DNA of 64,000 bases from Icerya purchasi. Its lineage: Eukaryota; Arthropoda; Insecta; Hemiptera; Monophlebidae. The position numbers and the translations under genes are program-made. Location of the stretch: contig CM077115.1 in assembly GCA_039619475.1 (NCBI GenBank), positions 139,822,172 through 139,886,171 of the forward strand, in the 5' to 3' direction. Shown here in pieces: positions 36,337 through 47,421 of this stretch. Every line of letters starts with the position of its first letter. Positions within the stretch are counted from its first letter, which is position 1. The notes below the pieces were generated by a model that had not been told where the DNA came from, made no database searches, and was given only the letters and a program-made list of their open reading frames with translations.

Positions 36337-37420
36337 TACTAACAGCACGATGGTATACTATAATTTAAAAACTATAAAAACACCGACTAGTTTCGGATAC
36401 TACAATCCATCTTCATGGTGTGTATAAACAATTAAAATTAAAACAACAATAATAAATCCGTCAACAATGAAAATATGTAGCCACATTAGCTAACGAATTC
36501 TGGAAACGTAAAAATAAATCACAGCGTATCCAATGAACAACAAATTATTAATCAATTTAAAATACAAAAATTTAAAATAAAATCAGTTAATATATTAAAA
36601 TTAAAATTGCACGATGTAATATTAAACATTAAATAATGGATTATCATACGGCAAATTATTATTAATAATATTATCCCTGTACTTGTGAATGTAATAATTC
36701 TCCGCAAAATCTAAACATTTATTGTTTTTAATAATTTTTAAAACTTGTTAAGTCCTCATCTATGTTATTACATATCATATGTTTTTCTAAAATTAAATGC
36801 TTGGCCAAAGTTGACTTATCAATATAGCCGTACCGTAACGCATACACATGTGCTCCTTATGTCTAACGGCGAAGGAGGATCTTTTTGTTTGACCTATGTA
36901 CACCTTTCTACAAGTTCTGCAAGTTAACGTGTATATACCTGCATTTTCGAATTTATTATTTAAATTAGATAGACTATGGACGTTAAGTGATTTACTGTAT
37001 AAGTTATTGTTAGTGCGGTATGATATATTGATGTTATTGTACTTTAATAATTTTGTTACTTTCTATATGGAAGGATGTGTACGTAAACTTAATTCATTTA
37101 TAATCTTGTCTTGTACTTTGAAATTTAAAATTTTTCTTAACTTTATCATATTTTCTAATTAAACCATAAATGCGATTTAACTCGGTGTAGTTCTGCATCT
37201 GCATATTAACATTGTTCCTAACTTACAATATTTTCTGACATTTTGTTTTGTGATATTTTCATTAGGCTTCAGGGCGTTGCAAAATTTCGTCCAATCATTA
37301 CTTTCGCGATTTTCAATATGTTTCTTGGCTTTTGATTTCTTTTTCCAGAAATTTAAAACAAATTTAACACTGTGGAATGCTTTTTAGAAATTGTTAAAGC
37401 TGCGCAGTAGTCCTGTCGTC
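36337..37420 (-). pseudogene. Penelope-like retroelement, GIY-YIG endonuclease end
   Basis: Read on the minus strand, the region encodes the C-terminal part of a Penelope-like element. NWTKFCNALKPNENITKQ-like linker sequence near 37300 leads to LNNKFENAGIYTLTCRTCRK, then VYIGQTKRSSFAVRHKEHMC. The GIY (36931-36939) and YIG (36892-36900) triads are 10 residues apart, with the CxxC pair between them and an EH after, as in Penelope/Athena endonucleases. Frame then shifts, giving STLAKHLILEKH and KCLDFAENYYIHKYRDNI, with the stop at 36622-36624. One in-frame TAG (about 37061) and at least two frameshifts inactivate it. The RT domain is absent. The 3' part carries a hammerhead-like motif. Confidence 0.82.
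36375..36430 (-). other. Hammerhead-like motif at the Penelope-like 3' end
   Basis: The minus strand reads ATGAAGATGGATTGTAGTAT, then CCGAAACTAG. TGAAGA (36410-36415) and GAAA (36391-36394) bracket a short stem GGAT/ATCC. ACTA pairs with TAGT downstream. This approximates the CUGANGA...GAAA hammerhead core, but the first C is A here and stem I is weak. Penelope-like elements are known to carry hammerhead motifs; activity of this copy is doubtful. Confidence 0.45.
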
Positions 37421-38767
37421 GGTGAGAGATGATTGCATCATCAGAATCGACACTGAAGGAGAAGACGCGATTAAAAGAATCAGGAAAAAGGTGCCCCAAA
37501 GAATGATGCAGAGAGTTCTATAATTTCGATTATTCAGGGGGTAGCGAGAAGAAACGGGGGTTAGATTTCACTGTACAACAGAGGTTTTAACTTATCATTG
37601 AATTATCATCATTATTATCGGGTTTTTTTTATTGATCGCTGTTGACTTCAAACTTTTTCGTAAAAAAACTGCGCTTTTTTGAGAGAACGCGGCCTATAAT
37701 ATTTAATTTGTTGGGACCAGCGATCCCATCTCCCTGTCTCGGTTGGCACACCACCGTCGTTATGCGAAATTATTCAAATTAAATTTTAATCGATCAAAAT
37801 TATTTCATTTTAATTTCAATCTGCGTTTTCCTTTTTGGATTTTTCAAATAATTCTCAATTAGAAAATATTCGTAATTTATTGGTGTTATTAAAAGTACTT
37901 TTTTAAACGAGTAGTAAATAAAAACAAAGGGAAATTTTCACATGAAATAAATTGTCTCAGCATTTTTCGCGTTCTTTCCAATTTTTATTTCATAATAATT
38001 TTTCATCAAAATTTATTTAACGTTTAAAATAAACGGAAGCGACTTTAAATCCGCAGTTGTAAATTAAAATTTTTTTTTCGAAATGAAAAAAATATAAATA
38101 AATAGATAAAATACTACTGAAGAGACCACACAATTTTTATTCCATATAGGGTTTTGTTTGAAGTTACAAATATTTTCGGTCATTCAATTAAGCATAGTAG
38201 GCGCAAGCACACGGCTGAATTTTTGATATTGAAGTCGTTATTGTCTAGCCCGCACGGAGCAAGTTCACCAATTAGCAGTTAATAAAGTTATTTATATCGC
38301 GCGCTTGTTAAATTTTGCAAAATTAAAGAAGTTTGTAAATTTGGAAAAGACAAATCGTTGTTAATCTGCCGAACAGGAGATGGGACAAAGAAAGGTTAGC
38401 ATGAGTTACACAACAATCGACTGTAAATTCGGAATCCCTTATGAACGACTGTTTACAGTGGCTGCCCCGAGGTTCAGTAGAGGTCCCGATGTTACTTATA
38501 AAGGCGCGGTTCTTGAATTCTAGCCACAGCTACGTTTTACTGGTAACAGCAGCAGAGAATATTCGACTCTGTTGCTGTAACGGAACGACAACATATCCGA
38601 GAAAAACCTACACCTGGGGAGCAATCCACTTTGGCAGACAACTTACTGTAATATAATAGGCCTTTTATTTCTTAGGTGTCCGCTGTAATACAGAGAGGCA
38701 ATAAAACGGTGGTTTATACATTAGGTGAAGAAATGGAAAGAAATAAAGGTAGTACCTTATATACATA
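37421..38767. other. Non-coding stretch, nothing recognised
   Basis: No gene is supported. 38390-38660 has higher GC and a 71-codon frame with no domain. Confidence 0.4.
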
Positions 38768-38940
38768 CATCCATACATATATACGCATATATATATATAT
38801 ACATCCATACATATATACGCATATATATATATATACATCCATACATATATACGCATATATATATATATACATCCATACATATATACGCATATATATATAT
38901 ATATACATCCATACATATATACGCATATATATATATACAT
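38768..38940 (+). repeat. 34-bp minisatellite, five copies
   Basis: CATCCATACATATATACGC recurs at 38768, 38802, 38836, 38870 and 38906, each followed by a TA tract. Spacing is 34, 34, 34 and 36 bp. The last spacing reflects one extra TA unit. The long open frames across the array in several frames come only from the repeat. Confidence 0.96.
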
Positions 38941-38984
38941 ACATTATACATATATATATTTAAAAATGTTAAGATATCAAAAGT

Positions 38985-39720
38985 ACGGATGCAACAAGAC
39001 TGAATAGCAATAGATAAATGGATACGGGATAACGATCTAAGAATAAACATAACAAAAACTAAATGCTACTTAAAACAGAAGAGAGAACCCAGAGCTGAAA
39101 ATTACAATGTATATGAATAGGCACGTTATATGAAAAAGAAAGAGAAATTTAAAAAAAAAATTAATTATGGAATTATCGAAAAAAGTTACAAGTGTTTAGG
39201 AATTTTATTGCAGCAGATGATGATGGAGTAGGCTACAGATCATGTAACAAAAAAGACTAGAACTGCAATACCATCGTTGTGTACATTAACAAAATATGTA
39301 AATAGTAGAACTTTAGAAATAATTTTCTATGCACTAATAGAATCACGCCCAAGATACGGAATTCAAGCATGGAGAATAACTAGGAATATTTACTCGGATA
39401 CGATAAATTAAAATGAAATGTATAAAATTGATATCACAAAAAAACAGAAAGTAGAAATTTATACGAGACATTAAAAGAAAACTATTAAATGTAAGAAGTC
39501 CATATTTGAGTAAAAAAAATTTTGGAAAATACAAAATTACAGAAGAAAGAACAAAAATAAAACAAAATTTAAGAATAAGGCGGGAATAAAATGAAATATG
39601 AAGAGCAAGCGGAAAAATATGTATTGCCGCTAATGTTAAATAAAATACCGAAAGAAATAATAGATGAAAGAATATGGAAAGAAATTAAAAGAGGATTTTA
39701 AAAAATCAAAAGGAAACATA
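38985..39720 (+). pseudogene. RT C-terminal relic of a CR1/Jockey-like LINE
   Basis: The broken frame reads DKWIRDNDLRINITKTKC, then KSYKCLGILLQQMM, then VTKKTRTAIPSLCTLTKYVN, then ALIESRPRYGIQAW. This matches the fingers-to-thumb end of LINE reverse transcriptases (N-x2-KT, YLGI, HI-x2-K, YxxxxSxLRYG). Stops and frameshifts occur throughout. No endonuclease or RNase H is seen. From 39420 to 39720 similarity is lost. Confidence 0.55.
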
Positions 39721-39964
39721 AATAAATAAAATGAAAAAGAAAAAAAAAGGCAGAATATGTGGATGAATGCATGATACGCTTAATCAAAATAAATTCATGA
39801 CTTATACGCTGTATAAAAAGATCTTAAGAAAGCTGTTGATAAGCGTAAGTTTGACGGGTCTGTATAAGATTTTAATTATATTTACTAGAAATGTGCAATT
39901 TTATAATAATTTATTTCACGGCAGCGCAATGTGAAAATTTGTTCTATTTCACCATGCATCATTC

Positions 39965-40401
39965 CAAGGACGTGTCCACGGCGGTGTGGGTTTTAGGGAT
40001 TAACCCCCCTCCCCCATAGGAGAACTGAAATAGTTATTATGAATACACAAAAATCTGAAAAAATCAAAAATTTAAAATAAATATTGATAAGTTTTTTTAG
40101 GGTGTTCTTACCTTTAAAAGAAGAAGAAAAAAAAAAAATATGCTCCATACTTTTAGGTACTTCATTAATATCTTAAGGAAAAACTTTTGTATTACGAGTA
40201 TAATCAATAACATATGTAATTTTTATTAATGTTCATATACGGGGTGGTAATTCATTTATGTAAATTATTAATACATGAATGAAAATTATGGAAATGATTA
40301 ATAGTATATGAATATTAGTTAAAAATGTATTGTTATTTATGAAATAAATATGTGAAGAAAAATTTCACCCCCCCCCCCTCAAAAGTCTGGGCACGGGACT
40401 G
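39965..40401 (+). mobile_element. hAT-type MITE, copy 1
   Basis: 437 bp. Left end is CAAGGACGTGTCCACGG; right end, reversed, is CAGTCCCGTGCCCAGA. It is flanked by 8-bp near-identical target duplications, CATCATTC (39957-39964) and AATCATTC (40402-40409). The internal sequence is non-coding and matches the copy at 59742-60166 over its length. Inner ends carry a run of C and of G. The 8-bp duplication and CA(G/A)G termini fit the hAT superfamily. Confidence 0.88.
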
Positions 40402-40409
40402 AATCATTC

Positions 40410-42072
40410 GTATATTCATTTCAAACTGTTCTTTTATTTGATGATATTTTTCCCTTCTTAATTTTTTTTAGTAGCGTAACAGAAACTCACCAAAAACTCA
40501 TAGAGACGCCAGTAAATAATCACTTCAGGCTGGCGTTGTTTTTGATTAATGTGCATAGAAAAGAAAAAAAGTAAAACTCCGACTTTGCATTATTACTATC
40601 AAACGATAAAATTAATAAAGAATCCAGGCCTCGTATTGCCCAATGAAATTTGTTTATTAACTTTCGCGAGTTGCACTGTTATTTTCATGCGTTACAATCA
40701 CACTTGACGTTAATAGCGTGCAGCGTTTATCGAGCGCATTTATAATCTTATCAACGAGTCCGGAGGAGACGAATTATTAACCTGATATATGTAACACGAA
40801 TCTGCATTCTAATTATTATCTGTTAACAAAACGATAATATTATAATAACGTGACAGAATAAAAATAAATTAGCCTTATCGCGTGACATTTTAAAAAATGA
40901 GAAAGGTAAATCTTAAAAGAAAAAAAGCTTAGAAAAATTCACATTCTACCTATAGAGTCCCCCACTTTTCTACTGTTCGGCGTTAAAATTATTATTACAA
41001 ACAAAACACGAAGCCATCGATTTTCACTGCATTTTAATCGTAATTAGGCAACAAAATTACGTGAAGTCATCCGGAAATCGTTGCATCGATTATCATTGAG
41101 CAAATTAGCGTACTTGAATTCGGCGAGTTCGATTTTAAATCACTAAATCTAGCAAATGCGTTACATATACAACCACATGCACGAATTTCAATAGTTGATA
41201 AGGACAACGATCGAGCAGTTCTCCACATCGACAAATACAGAAACTGCATGATGACGAAATATTGAAACATGAAGTTTTTTCGCAAATCTTAACCGTAAAT
41301 GCCGATACAATTCTGTGACTGCTTTTAACGAAAAGCGTAGTAGTTTTTAGTTACCGAATAATAAACAATTATTGAAAATTCGCAACTTACACGTGTTAAA
41401 CTTTGCATTAAAATTGAGAATAATTACACTGCTATATATAAAAGTAGCATCTAACAATATCTTTTTCGAACTGTCTCTTTGGAATATCCGAAGAATGCAT
41501 AAAAATAAGAATATAATTTTATCTAGCAGCTATTAATTTCTTTAATACTGTACATTGACGTAGACTTCCACTGTCGTCGAGGAAGGATATTAGTATCATC
41601 GTATTTCTCTCATACTTTTTTTTTTGCAAAATAAATTCTCCACTTGTCCCCAGACCTTTTTGGCCTTTTCTCCGATTTGGAAATAATAGCCGTACAGAAA
41701 AAACCGTGTGCATGGTTTCCAGATATTTCGCACTACATATGTTTTCTATCATAATTTCCGATGATGAAATTTCAAATCACTTAAAACGTTTACTTCCTAT
41801 TTGTAAGCACTATCATCTCGTTTTATTCCTCGAATTCTCTCTTCCCTTTTATTCCTCTTCCGCTCTGCCCTTGGTTAACTTGTTCCTATACCCTTTGGTA
41901 TATTTTCCTCAAGATGATGGCTAAATATCCGACGCTGGCCAGCCCAAAATAGAGAAAAAAAAATACATTTCGTTAAAAAATGAATAAAATTCGCTACCAT
42001 CTTAATCTTCAGTTTCATCGTTTTAATTACCAGCAAAATCCAATAGGAAGATCTTTTATTAACTATGTAAAG
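40410..42072. other. AT-rich non-coding stretch
   Basis: No gene is supported. A minus-strand frame at 41519-41752 is open but has no recognised domain. Confidence 0.4.
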
Positions 42073-42549
42073 TATAGGGTGATTTTTTAAGAGTTAAGTT
42101 TTTCAGGTTGGCAGCACTGGTTGGTATTGGCGTCCAAACGTCATCTGTCAAAGTGAAAAGTTTTCCGTATACTCTGCCATTTCATCATGGAAAGACTTAC
42201 AAACGAGCAACGATTGTGCAAATTGTTGAAATTTATTTTTTTGAAATTCGTGCTCTGTGAAAAATGTGCATCGTTTGTTACAACCATATTATGGTCGTCA
42301 TAATTGACCTGCCTGGTGAATCAACAATTCGTGCTGTTATCACCAAATTTCGCACCAAATTTGGTGATAACAGCACGAATTGTTGATTCACCAGGTCGAT
42401 ACAAACGATGCACATTTTTCACAGAGCACGAATTTCGAAAAAATAAATTTCAACAATTTGCGCAATCGTTACTCGTTTGTAAGTCTTTCCATGATGATGA
42501 AATGGCAGAGTCAACCTGAAAAACTTAACTCTTAAAAAATCACCCTATA
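42073..42549. mobile_element. Foldback element made from the 5' end of a mariner/Tc1-type transposase
   Basis: The ends are perfect inverted repeats: TATAGGGTGATTTTTTAAGA followed by GTTAAGTTTTTCAGGTT, and the same reversed at 42511-42549. The whole element is a near-perfect palindrome. Arms meet at 42345-42362, AAATTT-CGCACC-AAATTT with a 6-bp loop. The left arm has about 60 bp (42111-42170) missing from the right. In corrected frame the left arm encodes the start of an IS630/Tc1-mariner transposase (ERLTNEQR, then pieces of a helix-turn-helix such as STIRAVITKFRTKF). The element has no catalytic domain. TA at both ends fits the superfamily's target duplication. Confidence 0.85.
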
Positions 42550-45129
42550 GATGTACACATACTATAGAGTTTGGCGTATTTTTAAGACTTTCGAGTTCTG
42601 TCTAATATAACAGGCATTTCTGTCACTTTTTCAAGTACCCTAACTTTCAACAAATTTCCCAGTGTTTTTTCTCCGACTTCCCCTCTTGATTAATGAAATT
42701 CGCTGACCTATCCTGGTTGTCTCAATAGTGACTACCATCGTGATACGGTTAAAAATAGAGGGGCTGTCGGAGCAGCAGTTGCAGAGTTAATTGTGACCCA
42801 AGAAAAGAGTTCGACTTAATTGATTATCGTAATACTTTATAAGTCAAATTTTATTCATGTGTATTCTGTTTAAATTTTATATTAGGAAGTTGCTACAAAA
42901 ACCAATAATACAAATAGTGGCTAAGAAAAATTGTACTTCATAGAAGTATGTACTAAGATCTTACATTCCTTTATTTATTTATTTTTTTTTTTTTAAATGG
43001 GGTAAAGTTGAAGGTGGTAAAATCTTCAGCTATGTCGGTAGTACCATATTAGTTTTCAATCCGGTGGCCATCTAGAAATTTTGAAACATTATATAAAAAA
43101 AGTAGTTTAAATTACCCACAATAACTGACACGAATAAAACTAAATTTACGATATATATATTGAAATCTTGGCTTGCAAGAACCGATGAATGTTTTACTTT
43201 CACGTATGCATTCATTCTGTTTTTAATTTTTTTCATTTTATTTTTCATTTTTGTTTTGATGCTTATGGCTTTGGTAAATATAATCAGTTAATATAAAAAG
43301 TCTCGGTAGAAATTTCTTTTTTGATTACCTTTAATTATTTTATATGTTTTTAATGTATACATAATAAAAAAAAGTACTAAGGAAAGGTCGCGGGCGAAAG
43401 AGGAGAGAAAAAATTACGATAAATGAAAATTTTTTTTAATTGAATCGAAAAAAAAAAAAAACGAAATTTAATATAACTCACCTAAAAATCGTTACACCAG
43501 AAGTTCAAATATAAAGAATTAAAGTGCCGAATTTTGTGAAATACGGTGTCGTAAGCAATAGCATAATGATAATAGTACATGATTGTATAACAAACTTTCC
43601 CTTTTGTGGAAAGAACGATTGGGAAATTTCAAAAAGCGGCATAAATACTTGTAAATTACACGACCAATGAAAATATCGATAATCGGCATATAGGCTAATA
43701 ATGTGTTTGAACGTGTCCGTTTAATGATGGGTTACAAACAGATGATCCACTCCTATTACTTTTTACATAATATCTTACGTACACATTTTGGTTTCAAATT
43801 CCGTTAACCAGTAATGTCAGATTCAACCGAACACGAAGCGACAAATAATGGTCCACCTCAAAATTTGAAAATATTCAGTTCATCATACTTTCGAAATATA
43901 CATACCTGATGAGATGTGCACTTTAGTGTTATTTATTTGCCCGTTTGTTAAAATATATACCGGTCTTTTCGTTTGTCACAGTGGACAGATTTTCGCCAAG
44001 CGTATTCATAAATTCGACATGAGAGACGTAATTTCGCAGCGAAAAATGTACACTATGCACCTCGCCCATGCAGCTCGCGCTCACAGTAGCCAAGTGTCTG
44101 CTGTTCGTTAATCGCTTCGATCTGTTCGCATCACTGTTGTATGTTTTTATCCTTCTCAACTCGCTAATATCGGATACTTCGTAGCGTCCGGCGAACAGAA
44201 CGCGATAGAAAGCAGATCACCAAATCCAGACTTCAAACGGTTAACGGGCGTCTTACACATTAAGCATTTTTCTTCCTAACGATCTCTCAAACTTGTACCA
44301 AGGGCGAGCTGAAAACTATCTAACCAAATTAATCATTGCTACCAGAGAAGTACTGGCACATTTCGTTCTTCTTCAATTTACTTTGGTACTTCACCGCATG
44401 ACTAGAAGTACCTGAAGGAATTTGTATACACACATTGTTATAATTGAATGTGTATATAAAACGCTCGGGTACGTGTCTTTTAAGAAATAAATATATTTCA
44501 TCATTAATGTGCGAATGATTAAAGCCATTTTCTAGGGTAAGACTGAATCGGGGCCACACAAATAAAAGTCTTTTCTCTTTTTAAAAAAATGGTAAAGGCG
44601 CTGCCCCGGAGTTGATGAAAAAAGTAGAAACCGTGGGTGGTAGCAAAAAGAAGAAGGAAAACAGATTAAAAGAAGATAGAAATCAGTTTAGAAACTTCTG
44701 GACTTTGTTAGTAACGACATTTTATTTTTATAAATGCCTGCGATTGGTGAAAAGTCATCATTGTGATCGGGAGAAAATTTAACAGAAGTCGGCAAAGTTG
44801 GATAGGAAAGAAATCTGATGAATGTAGCAATGGATCCGACTTCCAGAATAGCAACGCTGAATTCACAGTTAGTACAGCAGTGGTTTTATACTATTTTGCA
44901 TTACCGTTATTAATTTGAATAATAATTTTTTTGGTTTATATTATTAATACTTACAGGGCCGAACGCTCACCGAATATCTATGTAATTTAAAAAATAATAA
45001 ACATATTTATGTTGGATCTATATTAAAACTCGTAGTTAATAATGGTATAAATACTAGTAACGATAATAATAAGTTTTAATACACAGTTCGGAATAAACAT
45101 TACAATACATAATATACACACAAGAGAAT
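42550..45129. other. Non-coding stretch, nothing recognised
   Basis: 43900-44330 is relatively GC-richer and open in both directions over about 65-75 codons (43914-44159), but no domain or splice structure is convincing. Confidence 0.4.
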
Positions 45130-46032
45130 GGGTTTGCTGGTCGCTTCGTGGTGCAAACCTTTGGAATTTGTAATTATTACGGCTGGACCGATTTTTATGA
45201 TCTTTGATTTGTTGGATTTGTCTCCGCCTCGAATAGCAGAATACGAAATTTAAAAAAAAAAATTAGGAAGAAAATTCTTTTTTTTTTGCTGTTTTTGGCC
45301 CGAAAGGAAGGTTAAATAATTTTTTAACCGTAATTTTTGAATTTTATGAAAGGGCTGCAGTGTTTTGTTTTATATTTTGAATTTCGCTTTTAAAGGGATA
45401 TCTGGAGATGAGTTCTGAATTTTTTAAGGGTGATTTTTGAGGTCGTTCTAAATTCAATATTATATATTCTAGATGGTTTTTGTTACTGTCCAGGGTAATC
45501 GCTTAGCTTAAAGTTGTAAATTGTTATGGATAGAAGTTTAATTGTAATTTATGATCCAATTCTGATAAGTCAAACCGTTTTCCAGCTATTGTATAATTGA
45601 ATATTTTTGTCGTTTCTGAACCATCTTATTTTGGAATTTCGTACATTATATGTGTACGAAATCCTAAAAATCGGTACAAATTTACTTTAAGAAATTAAAT
45701 TACTTTAGGAACACGTTTTTCGTGTATAGCCCATCATCAGCTAACTTTAATAGAGTTTTATTAAAAAGTATATAAATTGAGTGTGTACTCTGTGTTGTTA
45801 GCTAATGGTATAGCCCGAAAAAGCATGTTTCCAAAGTAAATTGATACTGATTTTTTTCATTAAGGAGAATCTTGCTGCGACGTGAATTACATTTATTTCA
45901 GTGTAATTAAAATACTTTTCATTTTGATTTTTGTACATTTCTTGAACTTATTCATTTTGAGTATTAATTGCTGATAAGTTAACGCAACATTTAACGGTTC
46001 TGAGGCGGTACAAAGTTCGCCGGGTCAGCTAG
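45130..46032 (+). mobile_element. Helitron-like element, 3' terminus supported
   Basis: The right end reads GGCGGTACAAAGTTCGCC, then GGGTCAGCTAG, then T. This gives a hairpin (GGCG/CGCC) a few bases before a CTAG terminus followed by T, matching the Helitron 3' rule (hairpin, CTRR, insertion between A and T). The phrase CTGGACCGATTTTTATGATC at about 45184 is of a kind I associate with Helitron flanks. The 5' limit is a guess. No Rep/helicase coding remains. A pair of inverted modules is nested inside (45667-45857). Confidence 0.45.
45667..45857. repeat. Inverted pair of hammerhead-like modules
   Basis: The minus strand from 45745 reads GTTAGCTGATGATGGGCTAT, then ACACGAAAAACGTGTTCC. The plus strand from 45797 reads GTTAGCTAATGGTATAGCCC, then GAAAAAGCATGTTTCC. 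They are inverted copies of one module. Together they suggest an ancestral CTGATGA, stem GGGC-TATA-GCCC, then GAAA. Each copy has mutated one side of the stem. The module resembles the Penelope-like end at 36375-36430. Confidence 0.6.
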
Positions 46033-47421
46033 TGTATATATTTATAATACATTCACGTTATTTAATAGGCTATAGAACATTATTGTACATGTTTTACAAA
46101 CTTTTATTTTCCTTTGGATTTGTATGCGTATATAAATGCTTAAGATGGCAGTCCAGATATCAGCGGCAGTATAGGAAGTCAAAATTTTGTTGTAGATGTT
46201 AGTAATCTTAGGCAACAGATGTTAAAAATCGTGTTTCTATTTGCAAACAAAGTTACGAAAATCTTAAAAAGTTCATTTCCCGAGTTTCTTTTTAAAACAA
46301 TCTGTACATACAGTGCTAGGCAATTTTTTTGTAACTTAACCGCATCCGCTGTTGTGCTTGTTGTAAGTGAATGTAAAAATCACTTTTTCCTCCATACCTC
46401 AGTTTTATTCAGAGAAAATTTGATAGAAATTTATTGTAAATTCATCTCTCGCGACGGAACAACTGAAAATGGCCGCCTAGAGAACCGGAGTCATTCTCAA
46501 AGGGCAAGTTTGGCACGATAAGTCTTAATTTTTTGTAAATATATAGCAACGTATAATTCTCTCTTACAAAGTTTAAGTCTTCTCGTGTTTATATACAAAC
46601 ATTTAAACTCGACGGCGATGTACAACTGTTCACTCTAACGTCGAACAAGGACCGTTCTCTTTTTTACTCTCTCACCTGTGATTGATACTTTACTTGTAAG
46701 AGTATTTTAAAAAGTGAAATGGTGAGATGGCGTTGAACAACTCTGACAACGTAAAACTTCGCTCAAAACTCTGGCTATACTAGTTAGAGTGTTTCGTAGA
46801 TAATCAAAAGCACCACGTCGGTAGTTCTTCCGAAATTTCCTCTTACGAAAGTAAAATCGAACACCCCTTGCCATCATCGAGTATTCTAAAGCCAATTAAA
46901 GCATGCGAATAGGGGTCCAATTACAACGGATCCTTTCTATCAGATTTAGCTTCCATTTACAGTCATACAACATTTTAAGCATTTTCAGTAGCCCGTGATT
47001 TCAACCCGGTCACGCTAGATGAGTAATTTCCATACGATCTTCACAACTACAAATAATTATTCTGTATTATCACAACTGCATAAGTAGTTTCATAATTTAG
47101 CATTTAATATTATAATTTCTGTACTCCGCAATTTGGAGATCGCTCAATTGCCTAATCCCTTACCTTATTATTAATTGCAAACCACCGCTCGATAATTCTT
47201 CCGTGCCTATTATTTTCTTAAGGTACAGATAAACTATCTTTCAATTTTCGAATTGCTCATTAGTTACGAGAAGTATGCATTTCCTTTTTTTTAAACAGTA
47301 ATTGTTTTAAATTTACGAAATTGAGTCGAAAATTAAACACAGTTGATTAATATAAGCTAAAGGATTTGACATAAGTCAGTTAAATCATAAATTCTCAGGT
47401 TCTGGGGAATTATTTACGAGC
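46033..47421. other. AT-rich non-coding stretch
   Basis: Minus-strand 46707-46895 encodes a basic peptide after a TTGGCTTTAG acceptor-like site, but no coherent exon could be fixed. Nothing else is recognised. Confidence 0.4.

Noticed and set aside
38665..39050. Several overlapping 70-97 codon open frames rich in Y, I, H and C on both strands
   Set aside because: They are translations of the 34-bp minisatellite; all frames are open because the unit lacks stops.
42304..42519. 71-codon plus-strand open frame
   Set aside because: It crosses the centre of the foldback palindrome and is an out-of-frame shadow of the transposase-derived arms.
43914..44159. Opposed frames of 65 and 76 codons with ordinary-looking composition
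   Set aside because: No start/splice context or motif; not enough to call an exon.
46707..46895. Basic minus-strand peptide after a TTGGCTTTAG site, considered as a third exon
   Set aside because: The only strong donor (GTAAGA) would leave a 39-bp exon and the remaining frame has no donor; kept as unassigned.
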